Origin: Streptomyces sp. 35G-GA-8
GTDB lineage: Bacteria; Actinomycetota; Actinomycetes; Streptomycetales; Streptomycetaceae
Reading direction: 5' to 3'
NCBI RefSeq assembly: GCF_023534745.1
Contig: NZ_JAMHJQ010000007.1
Coordinates: 405,909 to 469,908, forward strand
DNA length: 64,000 bases
Both the position numbers and the translations under genes were made by a program. Shown in pieces: positions 55,302-63,668 of this stretch (its first letter is position 1; every line of letters begins with the position of its first letter). Under the pieces are notes generated by a model, which was given only the letters and a program-made list of their open reading frames with translations, had not been told where the DNA came from and searched no databases.

Positions 55302-56225
55302 ATGACCCTAGCCCCGGCCCAAGCCCCGGCCCCGAGCCGCGCCGCCTGGTTAGTGGGCCGGGCCCCCGCCCGGGCCCGGCCGTATCTGGAGTTGCTGCGG
55401 CTGGACCGGCCGGTGGGGGCCTGGCTGCTGGTGGTCCCCGGATGGATAGCCCTGGGGGCGATAGCCGGGCCCCGGGAGGGGGTCATGCTCGGGCTGCTGC
55501 TCCTGGTGTACGGGGTGCTGTCGAGAGGGGCGGCCAGCGGGCTCAACGATGTACTGGACGCGCGGTTCGACGCGCAGGTGCCGCGTACGGCGGGGCGGCC
55601 CGTCGCCTCCGGGCGGCTGACGGCCGGGCGGGCACTGGTGCTGTGTGTCGCCGTCGGGGCCGTCGCTCCGCTGGTGATGGGGTTCTGGAGTGTGGAGGCC
55701 GTGGTGTGGGCGGCGGCCGGGGCGCCCCTCGCGGCGGTGTATCCGTACATGAAGCGGATCACCCACTGGCCGCATGTGTGGCTGGGGATCACCATCAACT
55801 GGACGCTTCCGCTGGTGTACGTCCTGCTCACCGGAGGGCTCGGACTCGGGGGCTGGGTGCTGTACGGGGCGCTGATCTGCTGGGCCGTGGGGACGGACGT
55901 GATCTACGCCTGCCAGGACCGGGAGGCCGATGTGCGGGCCGGGGTGCGGTCGGCCGCCGTGCTGCTGGGGCGCCGTAGCCGGGTGCTGGTGGGCGGCGTC
56001 TACGCGGGCTGTGTGGTGCTGCTCGCCTGGTTCGGGGTCGTGGCCGGGCTCGGGCCGCTGTACTGGCCGGGACTGTGTGTGGTCGCGGGGCAGTTGGGAT
56101 GGCAGGTGTGGCGGGCCGACCCCGCGGACGTCGGAGCCTGCGGACGGGCGTTCGCCACCAACCCCCTGTGCGGGCTGCTCATCCTCATGGCCGTGCTCGC
56201 CGGGCGGGTCGGTACCCTCGGCTGA
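55302..56225 (+). CDS. UbiA family prenyltransferase
   Basis: A 307-residue integral membrane prenyltransferase with about eight helices. Two aspartate motifs are visible: NDVLDARFDAQVPRT (NDxxDxxxD, about 84) and YACQDREADVRAGVRS (DxxxD, about 205). They bind Mg-diphosphate of the isoprenoid donor. LRLDRPVGAWLL near the N-terminus is typical. The acceptor (quinone precursor, phenolic or lipid) cannot be told. It lies 27 bp upstream of the MpaB-like gene on the same strand, suggesting joint action. Confidence 0.9.
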   Translation: MTLAPAQAPAPSRAAWLVGRAPARARPYLELLRLDRPVGAWLLVVPGWIALGAIAGPREGVMLGLLLLVYGVLSRGAASGLNDVLDARFDAQVPRTAGRPVASGRLTAGRALVLCVAVGAVAPLVMGFWSVEAVVWAAAGAPLAAVYPYMKRITHWPHVWLGITINWTLPLVYVLLTGGLGLGGWVLYGALICWAVGTDVIYACQDREADVRAGVRSAAVLLGRRSRVLVGGVYAGCVVLLAWFGVVAGLGPLYWPGLCVVAGQLGWQVWRADPADVGACGRAFATNPLCGLLILMAVLAGRVGTLG

Positions 56226-56251
56226 GGGACACGGACCCTGGAGGTGCCGAG

Positions 56252-57151
56252 GTGCTGGTGGGACTGCGGGAACGGATCGCGGCGGAACTCACGGCGACCA
56301 TGCACGGCGGGGATCTCAAGCTGGAGCGGTACGCGGGGCCGCCCGGTGATCCCGGACTGTTCGGGATCGCGCCGGGGGACCCGGTGTGGCGGGTGCACGG
56401 GCATGCCACCGGGATGCTCACCGGAGGGTTCGCCGCGCTCATGCTCCAGTCGCTGCATCCGCTGGCCATGGCGGGGGTCGACCAGCACTCCGACTTCCGG
56501 GCCGATCCGGTCGGGCGGCTGAACGGAACCGTACGGTTCATCACCACGACGACCTTCGGCTCCTCGGCCGCCGCCCGCGAGGTGATCGACCTCGTCCGGC
56601 GGATCCACACCCGGGTACACGGCACCGCGCCCGACGGCCGGCCGTACCGCGCGGACGATCCCGACCTGCTCACCTGGGTGCACACCGCCGAGGTACACAG
56701 CTTTCTCGCCGGCCACCAGGTCTACGCACCCGGGCCGCTCCGGCTGACCCCCGCCGAGTGCGACGCCTACTACCGCCAAGCCGCCCCCATGGCCGAGGCG
56801 TTGGGCGCGCGGAACGTACCGCGCACCTCCGTCGAAGCCGAGCGCTATCTGACCCGCCTCCGCCCCCAACTCCACGCCACTCCGGCCGCGTTGGACTCGG
56901 TGCTGTTCCTCCGCCGCTTCGGACGCACACGACGGGAGCGGCTGGTCGTAGGCCTGCTCACCAACGCCTCGGTCGGACTCCTCCCCGACTGGGCCCGGAC
57001 CGAACTCGGCATCCACCGCCCGGCCCCCGTACGTACCGGCTGGGACCGGCCCCTGGCGACGGCCGTCGGACGCACCCTCCAATGGGGGCTCGGACCCTCC
57101 CGGATCCAGGCCGCCGCACGGGGGCGGCTGGCGGGGGCGCGGCAGGGATGA
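56252..57151 (+). CDS. MpaB/DUF2236 family oxygenase-like protein
   Basis: A 299-residue protein of the DUF2236/MpaB family, heme-containing oxygenases related to latex-clearing protein. Family segments visible are PVWRVHGHATGMLTGGFAALMLQSLHPLAM, THTRVHGT-like RIHTRVHGTAPDGR, and LLTWVHTAEVHSFLAGHQVY with histidines that may hold heme. GGAGG precedes the GTG at 56252. Directly follows the UbiA gene, so an isoprenoid product of that enzyme is a possible substrate. Confidence 0.85.
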   Translation: MLVGLRERIAAELTATMHGGDLKLERYAGPPGDPGLFGIAPGDPVWRVHGHATGMLTGGFAALMLQSLHPLAMAGVDQHSDFRADPVGRLNGTVRFITTTTFGSSAAAREVIDLVRRIHTRVHGTAPDGRPYRADDPDLLTWVHTAEVHSFLAGHQVYAPGPLRLTPAECDAYYRQAAPMAEALGARNVPRTSVEAERYLTRLRPQLHATPAALDSVLFLRRFGRTRRERLVVGLLTNASVGLLPDWARTELGIHRPAPVRTGWDRPLATAVGRTLQWGLGPSRIQAAARGRLAGARQG

Positions 57152-57269
57152 CGCCGAGATCTTCGCGGCGTCCGGCAACAGCACGCTTCGGCGGCGGGGA
57201 CCCGGCGTCCTCCACGCGCTGACGCGTCGCCCAGAGAGGAGTGCCGCTCCAGCTCGCCGCTATTCAGTG

Positions 57270-57314
57270 TTGCCAAGTACCGGTAGTCAGCACTACCGTA
57301 TACCAGTAGTCAGC
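57270..57314 (+). promoter_or_regulatory. palindromic operator/promoter upstream of drrAB-like genes
   Basis: CGGTAGT-CAGC-ACTACCG (57281-57298) is a perfect 7-bp inverted repeat. CCGGTAGTCAGC (57280-57291) recurs as CCAGTAGTCAGC at 57303-57314. A possible -35 TTGCCA (57270-57275) and -10 TACCGT (57294-57299), 18 bp apart, bracket the palindrome, as expected for a repressor site of TetR, PadR or MarR type. No regulator gene is adjacent. Confidence 0.55.
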
Positions 57315-57419
57315 GACACCGAGTAGGTGACGGGGGCACCCAAGGGCATCCCGGAGGGCATCGCCCCGCGACCCCTGCAACCCCTGCGACCACTTCGACC
57401 TTCGAAACGGGAGACCCCC

Positions 57420-58439
57420 ATGGGTTCATCTGTCATGCCCACATCCAGGCAGGGTGACCGTCACGCGCCGCCTGCCGCCGTCTCCGCCGTCGGTCTGCGC
57501 AAGTCGTACGGCGACAAGACCGTCCTCGACGGCATCGATCTGCGCATCCCGGCCGGGTCGGTGTTCGCGCTGCTCGGGCCGAACGGCGCCGGCAAGACCA
57601 CCGCCGTCAAGATCCTCTCCACCCTCATCACGGCCGACAGCGGGCAGGCCCAGGTCGCGGGCCACGACATCGCCACGTCACCGGACGGAGTGCGTGCCGC
57701 GATCGGCGTCACCGGGCAGTTCTCCGCCGTCGACGGGCTGATCACCGGCGAGGAGAACATGCTCCTCATGGCGGACCTGCACCACCTGTCCAAGCACGAG
57801 GGACGGCGGGTCGCCGCCGAACTCCTCGAACGCTTCGACCTCACCGACGCCGCGAAGAAGCCCGCCTCCACCTACTCCGGCGGCATGAAACGCCGACTCG
57901 ACCTCGCCATGACGCTGGTCGGCAATCCGCAGATCATCTTCCTCGACGAACCCACCACCGGCCTCGACCCGCGCGCCCGCCACAACACGTGGGGCATCAT
58001 CCGCCAACTCGTCACGGACGGCGTCACCGTCTTCCTCACCACCCAGTACCTGGACGAGGCCGACGAACTCGCCGACCACATCGCCGTACTGAGCGACGGC
58101 AGGATCGCCGCCGAAGGAAGCGCCGACGAGCTCAAGCGGCTCGTCCCCGGCGGACACGTCCGGCTGCGGTTCGCCGACCCGGCCGCGTACCGGTCCGCCG
58201 CCGTCGCGCTGCGCGAGGTCACCCGGGACGACGAAGCGCTGTCCTTGCGGATTCCCAGCGACGGGAGCCAGCGCGAGCTGCGCTCTCTACTCGACTGGCT
58301 GGACTCGGCCGGTATCGAGGCGGACGAGCTGACCGTGCACACCCCCGACCTCGACGACGTCTTCTTCGCCCTGACCGGCGGCGCCAACGTCCCCAGCCAG
58401 AACAACCAGAACAACCAGCCCAAGGAGAACGTCCGATGA
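57420..58439 (+). CDS. DrrA-type ABC transporter ATP-binding protein
   Basis: A 339-residue ATPase of the daunorubicin-resistance (DrrA) group. Walker A GPNGAGKTT, Q-loop (GVTGQFSAVDGLITGEEN), signature YSGGMKRRLD, Walker B IIFLDEPTTGLDPRAR and H-loop LTTQYLDEAD are all present, plus the C-terminal regulatory domain (about 235-325) typical of DrrA. The ATG at 57420 follows GGGAGA. The stop codon overlaps the permease start by 4 bp. Partner of the DrrB-like permease in drug or lipid export. Confidence 0.94.
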   Translation: MGSSVMPTSRQGDRHAPPAAVSAVGLRKSYGDKTVLDGIDLRIPAGSVFALLGPNGAGKTTAVKILSTLITADSGQAQVAGHDIATSPDGVRAAIGVTGQFSAVDGLITGEENMLLMADLHHLSKHEGRRVAAELLERFDLTDAAKKPASTYSGGMKRRLDLAMTLVGNPQIIFLDEPTTGLDPRARHNTWGIIRQLVTDGVTVFLTTQYLDEADELADHIAVLSDGRIAAEGSADELKRLVPGGHVRLRFADPAAYRSAAVALREVTRDDEALSLRIPSDGSQRELRSLLDWLDSAGIEADELTVHTPDLDDVFFALTGGANVPSQNNQNNQPKENVR

Positions 58440-59227
58440 GCGCCCTCTCCCTCGCCGTCCGCGACTCGTCCACCATGCTGCGCCGCAATCTGCTGCACGC
58501 GTGGCGCTACCCGTCCGCGACCCTGAACCTGCTGCTCACGCCGATCATGATGCTGCTGCTCTTCGTCTATATCTTCGGCGACGTGATGAGCGCGGGCATC
58601 GGCGGCGGTGGCGCGGACCGCTCCGAGTACATCGCCTATATCGTCCCGGGTCTGCTGCTGATGACCATCGGCAGCACCGTGATCGGGGCCGCGATCTATA
58701 TCTCCATGGACATGACCGAGGGACTCATCGCCCGCTTCCGCACGATGGCGATCCACCGCGGCTCTCTGCTCATCGGGCACGTCGTCGGCAGTGTGCTCCA
58801 GTCGATCATCAGCGTCGTCCTCGTCGGCGCCGTCGGTGTGGCCATCGGCTTCCGGTCCACCGACGCCAACGTCCTGGAGTGGATCGCGGCGTTCGGACTG
58901 ATCACGCTGTTCGCCCTGGCGCTCACCTGGATCGCGATCGGAATGGGGCTGGCCGGCCCGAACCCGGAGGCGGCCGGCAATATGGCAATGCCGCTGATCC
59001 TCCTGCCGCTCATCTCCAGCGCCTTCATCCCGGCCGACACGATGCCCGGCTGGTTCCAGCCGGTCGCCGAGTACCAGCCGTTCACCCCGGCCATCGAGAC
59101 CCTGCGCGGACTGCTGCTGGGCACCGAGATCGGCAGCAACGGCTGGATCGCGATCGCCTGGTGCGTCGGCCTGATCGCCCTCGGCTACCGCTGGTCCACC
59201 TCGCTGTTCAACCGCGACCCGAAGTAA
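58436..59227 (+). CDS. DrrB-type ABC-2 transporter permease
   Basis: A 263-residue ABC-2 permease with six membrane helices; the helix pairs around LNLLLTPIMMLLLFVYIF and YIVPGLLLMTIGSTVIGAAI are typical, as is the FIPADTMPGWFQPVAEYQPF motif before the last helix. AAGGAG precedes the ATG, which overlaps the ATPase stop codon (ATGA). It forms an exporter with the DrrA-like ATPase. Confidence 0.94.
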   Translation: MSALSLAVRDSSTMLRRNLLHAWRYPSATLNLLLTPIMMLLLFVYIFGDVMSAGIGGGGADRSEYIAYIVPGLLLMTIGSTVIGAAIYISMDMTEGLIARFRTMAIHRGSLLIGHVVGSVLQSIISVVLVGAVGVAIGFRSTDANVLEWIAAFGLITLFALALTWIAIGMGLAGPNPEAAGNMAMPLILLPLISSAFIPADTMPGWFQPVAEYQPFTPAIETLRGLLLGTEIGSNGWIAIAWCVGLIALGYRWSTSLFNRDPK

Positions 59228-59260
59228 GCGGGACGACCTCGCGCACCGAACGGCACGACG

Positions 59261-59318
59261 GTGCCCCGCTCGACTCCTCTTCCTAGGCCGGAGGCCGGAG
59301 GAAGGCCGAGCGGGGCAC
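59261..59318. terminator. hairpin terminator after the drrB-like gene
   Basis: GTGCCCCGCTCG (59261-59272) pairs perfectly with CGAGCGGGGCAC (59307-59318). Inner GGCCGGAGGCCGG-type repeats may extend the structure. A short GAACCC tandem follows at about 59325-59345. Confidence 0.75.
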
Positions 59319-59365
59319 AACGCCGAACCCGAACCCGAACCCGAGCCCGGCGCGTCGGAAAGGCG

Positions 59366-59632
59366 TTAACCGATCAGGGCTCGCACCATGCGGCAGGTGG
59401 TGTCCGACGGCGGGTGGATGCCGATCCGGGCCGCCGTCCTCCGTATCCTGCCGTTGTTCGCGCTCGCCGGGTGGTACACGCCCGAGTCGAGCAGGGCGAT
59501 GGCGAGGCGCATGGCCTTGAGCCGGCGGTTATGGGTCTCGTACCACTCACGGGGCCGGCCCGCGGGCAGTGGCTTGCGCTTGAGGGTTGGCTGACTCTCG
59601 AAGGGTTTCGTCGGCATGGTGGCAACGGCCAT
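59366..59632 (-). CDS. small conserved hypothetical protein
   Basis: An 88-residue basic protein: MAVATMPTKPFESQPTLKRK, then RPREWYETHNRRLKAMRLAI and a C-terminal GVYHPASANNGRIRRTAARI leading to CRMVRALIG. The pattern looks conserved and DNA- or RNA-binding-like (helical, many Arg), but no family is recognised. GGGAGG lies seven bases upstream of the ATG at 59632. Isolated between the exporter genes and the 2-MIB operon. Confidence 0.65.
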   Translation of the reverse strand: MAVATMPTKPFESQPTLKRKPLPAGRPREWYETHNRRLKAMRLAIALLDSGVYHPASANNGRIRRTAARIGIHPPSDTTCRMVRALIG

Positions 59633-59744
59633 CGGCGACCTCCCGGCGCGGTGGTTGTTCCCTCACGAACTACCCCCATTTTACCGCGCCGCACTGACAA
59701 TCGCCCCTGGCCAGAGGCCATTTGACGGGTCTCCCACCGTCGGC

Positions 59745-60674
59745 CTAGACGCGGTCGGCCGCGATCAGGAGGTACTGGAAGGAGCCGTCCTTGTAGGAGT
59801 TGATGAAGGCTTCCTCAATGCCCGTGACCAGTGAGGACGTCGCCCGCAGCTCCCAGTAGGGCAGGGTCGCGGGAGTGAGGTCGACAACGGCCTGCGGTAC
59901 GAGCCGGTTGTCGGCCATGGCTCGCAGATACTCCCGTCGGGAGTGGATGTTGCACTCGAAGTGCGCGTTGATCTGGGAGACCCACTTCGAGGGCTGGCCG
60001 TAACGCGGGTTCCAGCAGCCGGTGATGGTCACATAGCGGCCACCGACCGCGAGGACGCGGGAGTGCTCGGCGAAGAGGTCGTGCAGGTCGACATACATGC
60101 TGGACTCGTTGTTCCACGAGGCCGCGGCCTGACCGGTCTCGAAGGGCGTACCGAGCATGTTGCAGACTCGGGCCCGGACGTGGTCGTCGATGCCGAGTTC
60201 GCGGGCCCGCCGGTTGGCGAAGTCGGCCTGTTTGGCCGACAGTGTGACGCCCTGGACCTTGCACCCGAAGCGCTGGTGGGCCATGACCATCGAACCGCCG
60301 CGGCCGCACCCGGCGTCCACGAGGGTGTCGTCGCGCCCGATGGTGCCGAGGTGGTCCAGGAGGAGTTCGGCCTGTGCCGACTCCAGGCGGTGGAGCTCGG
60401 CGATCAGCTTCTTCTCGTACGCGCTGTCCTCGGTGTCGCCCAGGGCGGCGTGGTCGACATCGCCGATGCCGTAGTGGTGGTGGTAAAGGCCGTCGACATC
60501 GCCGAGACGCAGATTCACCGGCCGCGCCTCGTGGTCCCAGTAGCGGGCGATGTCCCCCTGGTAGGGCGTCGCCGGGGAGGGGATGAACACGGAGGCGCCG
60601 TTGCTGGTGCTGGTGCCGTTGCTGGTGCCGGCGGCGACGGTGGTGAGCTCGGTGTTGGTCACAGATGAATCCAT
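59745..60674 (-). CDS. gpmt: geranyl diphosphate 2-C-methyltransferase
   Basis: A 309-residue SAM enzyme that methylates geranyl diphosphate at C2, the first dedicated step to 2-methylisoborneol. After a Ser/Thr-rich leader (about 1-30) come PYQGDIARYWDHEARPVNLR, SAM motif TLVDAGCGRGGSMVMAHQRF, VQGVTLSAKQADFANRRARE and CNMLGTPFETGQAAASWNNE. The ATG at 60674 (MDSSVTNTE) lies five bases after the 2-MIB synthase stop codon. Third gene of the 2-MIB operon. Confidence 0.95.
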   Translation of the reverse strand: MDSSVTNTELTTVAAGTSNGTSTSNGASVFIPSPATPYQGDIARYWDHEARPVNLRLGDVDGLYHHHYGIGDVDHAALGDTEDSAYEKKLIAELHRLESAQAELLLDHLGTIGRDDTLVDAGCGRGGSMVMAHQRFGCKVQGVTLSAKQADFANRRARELGIDDHVRARVCNMLGTPFETGQAAASWNNESSMYVDLHDLFAEHSRVLAVGGRYVTITGCWNPRYGQPSKWVSQINAHFECNIHSRREYLRAMADNRLVPQAVVDLTPATLPYWELRATSSLVTGIEEAFINSYKDGSFQYLLIAADRV

Positions 60675-60679
60675 TCTTC

Positions 60680-62011
60680 TTACCAGAAGTCGGGCAGGCT
60701 GTAGCGGTAGGTATTGGTCTGGTGCCAGTAGTGGTTGCCGTCGACCCACGCGGCCACGCCGCGCACGAAGCGCTGCACGGCCGGGACGGGGCAGGCGGCG
60801 GACAGGGCCGCGGCCTCGGCCTCGAAGTCACGCATGAGGTCGTTGTGGACCTCGACCGCCTTGAGGTAGGCCTCGCGGTCGGAGAGGTTTTCGCGTTCGG
60901 CGAGCACCACCGGCAGGTTCAGATGCCGGCCGGGGGAGGCGAGTTCCTTGGTGTACGAGTACAGGTCGTTCACGATGGTGGTGGCGTTCCCGGCGAGCGC
61001 GATGACCCGCTGCATGGCGGGCTGTGCGTGCAGGTCCGCCGGCAGTTCGTAGCCACCGACGGCGTCGGTGATGGTGGGGCAGGGACGGAAGTTGTTGAAC
61101 TGGCGCATCGCCAGGTACTCCCACACCTCCGGGACATGGTCCTCCTGCGCCCAGGCGGCCTCGGCGAGATACCCCATGTGCAGCCGGGCCATGTCGTGCC
61201 GGAACCGGTCGGCCTGCGAGGAACTGGCCATCTGAACGAAGTACTCCATGGCGGAGTGGTAGGCACGTCGAGGCGCGTCCGAGCGGAGCGACTCCTCCCA
61301 CCCCGGCTGGTACTCCCGCGTCGTGTGCAGGGGGTCGAGGGCGGTGTGCGCCAGCAGAAGGCGCCCGCCGAGGCCGATGGGCGAGCCTCCGTGGTCCTCG
61401 CAGTAGCAGTCGTCCACCGCGTTCTCGGCGACCATCAGGCGGGTGGCGAGCATGAGGTGGTCGACGGTGGGGGCGTCCGGGTGGCAGGCGACCATGTAGC
61501 GCCCCACGGAGAAGCCGTCGAACTGGTCCTCCCAGTCGTCGGGGTACAAGTCGACCTCGTCCAACGCCCAGGTCTTGATCCTTTGGCTGACCTCCTCCAC
61601 CCGCACGGGGTCGGGCTCCGGTACCGGGTGGTGGTAGAGGCCCGGGACCGGGATGCCTTCAGGTGGTGCCGACGCCGGTGTCGGCGTCGGCGCAGCCTCG
61701 GGCGTCGGCGTCGGCGTCGGCGGCTCCTCGCGCCGGGTCAGGTGCAGGCTCGCCGTACCCAGCCCGCTCGGACCACGCAGGATCCGTTCCAGGGCGGCGG
61801 TCGGTGTCCGCACGTCGGCGGCGGGGACGTCCGCGGAGGGTGGGACGTCCACGGAGGGTGGGGCGGGCGAGGAGGACACCGGGGACGGTACGGCGGCGGC
61901 GGCCTCGATGTCGCGGGCGCGGGCGGCCGCGTCGGCGAGGACGTACGCCCCGAAGTGGGCGGCGGCCCCGGGCAGGCTCGATTGCGGAGGAAAGAACTCA
62001 GGGTCGGGCAT
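60680..62011 (-). CDS. mibA: 2-methylisoborneol synthase
   Basis: A 443-residue class I terpene cyclase that turns 2-methyl-GDP into 2-methylisoborneol, an earthy-smelling volatile. The metal motifs are DDCYCED (residues 200-206) and NDLYSYTKE (348-356, NSE triad). Residues about 40-130 are a low-complexity Pro/Ser/Thr-rich leader (SVDVPPSADVPAADV, then PTPTPTPEAAPTPTP). This is typical of 2-MIB synthases and, in encapsulin-linked ones, acts as the cargo-loading region. It lies between the shell gene and the methyltransferase gene. Confidence 0.96.
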   Translation of the reverse strand: MPDPEFFPPQSSLPGAAAHFGAYVLADAAARARDIEAAAAVPSPVSSSPAPPSVDVPPSADVPAADVRTPTAALERILRGPSGLGTASLHLTRREEPPTPTPTPEAAPTPTPASAPPEGIPVPGLYHHPVPEPDPVRVEEVSQRIKTWALDEVDLYPDDWEDQFDGFSVGRYMVACHPDAPTVDHLMLATRLMVAENAVDDCYCEDHGGSPIGLGGRLLLAHTALDPLHTTREYQPGWEESLRSDAPRRAYHSAMEYFVQMASSSQADRFRHDMARLHMGYLAEAAWAQEDHVPEVWEYLAMRQFNNFRPCPTITDAVGGYELPADLHAQPAMQRVIALAGNATTIVNDLYSYTKELASPGRHLNLPVVLAERENLSDREAYLKAVEVHNDLMRDFEAEAAALSAACPVPAVQRFVRGVAAWVDGNHYWHQTNTYRYSLPDFW

Positions 62012-62255
62012 CCGTGGTTCCTTGGTGGGTGGGGTGGGTGTCCCGGATCCCGGGCGTGTTCGGCCGGCCCGGAGGGTCCTGGCCGTCGTTGCCGCCGGGT
62101 GGTGTCTTTCGCCGGGCCCCGGACGCGCACGTCCGAAGGCCCGTCCGCCCGGAGGGGGCGGGGCTCGCGCCCACCGCGGCAGCGGCTGATGTCACCGCGG
62201 CGTCCGCGATCGCGCGTCGGACACCGCGAACCAGGCGCGGTATGCCGGACGCCGC
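62012..62255. other. 244-bp gap between shell gene and mibA
   Basis: No gene or convincing terminator is seen. It is GC-rich with short CG-palindromes (for example CGCGATCGCGCG near 62208). Since the three genes act together, read-through or a secondary promoter here is likely. Confidence 0.4.
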
Positions 62256-63668
62256 TTAGTCGTGCCTCCTGGCGATCTCCACGTTCTCCAACACGCCCAG
62301 CGCGTCGGGCACGAGGATGGCGGCCGAGTAATAGGTGGAGACGAGGTACGAGATGATCGACTTCTCGTCGATACCCATGAAGCGCACCGACAGGCCCGGT
62401 TCGTATTCCTCCGGCAGACCGGTCTGGCGCAGACCGATGACGCCTTGGTTGTCCTCGCCGGTGCGCATGACGAGGATCGAGCTGGTCTTCTCCTTGGTGA
62501 TGGGGATCTTGCTGCACGGGAGGATCGGGACCCCGCGCCAGGCCGGGACCTGCTGCCCGCCGAGGTCGACGTGCGTCGGGTAGAGGCCGCGGCGGTTGAA
62601 CTCACGCCCGATCGCCGCGATCGCCTTGGGGTGGGCGAGGAAGAACTTGGAGCCTCGGCGCCGGCAGAGCAGTTCGTCGAGGTCGTCCGGGGTGGGCGGG
62701 CCGGAGTGGGTCTGAATGCGCTGCTTGAAGTCCGCGTTGTGGAGCAGGCCGAACTCCCGGTTGTTGATCAGCTCGTGCTCCTGGCGCTCGCGCAACGCCT
62801 CGATGGTGAGCCTCAGCTGCTCCTCGGTCTGGTTCATCGGCCCGTTGTAGAGGTCGGCGACCCTCGTGTGGACCCGCAGAATGGTCTGCGCGACGGAGAG
62901 CTCGTATTCGCGCGGGTTCAGTTCGTAGTCGACGAAGGCGCCGGGCAGCTCGGCCTCGCCGGTGTGGCCGGCCGACATGGCGATCTCGGCCTCGCCGTGA
63001 CGATTCTGCCGCTGGCGGGGCAGTGAGCTGAACCGCCGGACATGGGCCTGGAGACCCGGCGCCGCGGACAGCACGGCGGCGAAGTCCGCGCGGGACAGGG
63101 TCAGCAGGGTGCCGGCGGTCTCGGCGGTGGCGGTGTAGTCCCACCGGGCGTCCTCGTCCAGCAGCGCGTTCTCACCGAACTGGTCGCCGTCGGCGAGTAC
63201 GGCGACGGCGACCTCGTCACCGTACTTGCCGACAGAGGTCTGACTGACGCGGCCGTGGGCGATCAGATGGATCTGCTCGGCGGGCGTACCGCGCTCGACC
63301 AGTGTTTCGCCGGCGCGGAAGTCGCGCTGGACGCACCGGCCGGCGATGGTGGTCAGCACCTCCACATCCTCGAAGCCCTGGAGCAGGGCCAGTTCGCCGA
63401 GTTCGCGGGGGATCACCCGGACGCTGGCACCGTCCTGAACGAACTCGACGCGCCCGTCGCCGACGGTGTAGCTGAGCCGGCGGTTCACCCGGTAGGTGCC
63501 ACCCTTGGTCTCCACCCAGGGGAGCGTCCGCAGCAGCCAGCGCGAGGTGATCCCCTGCATCTGCGGGGCGGACTTGGTCGTGGTGGCGAGGTTGCGGGCA
63601 GCCGCCGTGCTCAGGCTGGACTGCCGAGGCGATCCCAGCGGTGCTTCCGGGCTGGTGTCAACAGTCAT
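62256..63668 (-). CDS. family 2B encapsulin-like shell protein with cyclic-nucleotide-binding domain
   Basis: A 470-residue protein of the EshA-like group. An N-terminal arm and first shell segment (about 1-90) precede an inserted cyclic-nucleotide-binding (CRP-type) domain (about 90-220), with [39 protein letters not shown] and [10 protein letters not shown]. The HK97-fold part follows (about 225-470), with [38 protein letters not shown] and [18 protein letters not shown]. Family 2B encapsulins form protein shells around 2-MIB synthase or related cargos. The ATG at 63668 ([10 protein letters not shown]) with AAGGAG upstream is chosen. First gene of the operon. Confidence 0.92.
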   Translation of the reverse strand: MTVDTSPEAPLGSPRQSSLSTAAARNLATTTKSAPQMQGITSRWLLRTLPWVETKGGTYRVNRRLSYTVGDGRVEFVQDGASVRVIPRELGELALLQGFEDVEVLTTIAGRCVQRDFRAGETLVERGTPAEQIHLIAHGRVSQTSVGKYGDEVAVAVLADGDQFGENALLDEDARWDYTATAETAGTLLTLSRADFAAVLSAAPGLQAHVRRFSSLPRQRQNRHGEAEIAMSAGHTGEAELPGAFVDYELNPREYELSVAQTILRVHTRVADLYNGPMNQTEEQLRLTIEALRERQEHELINNREFGLLHNADFKQRIQTHSGPPTPDDLDELLCRRRGSKFFLAHPKAIAAIGREFNRRGLYPTHVDLGGQQVPAWRGVPILPCSKIPITKEKTSSILVMRTGEDNQGVIGLRQTGLPEEYEPGLSVRFMGIDEKSIISYLVSTYYSAAILVPDALGVLENVEIARRHD

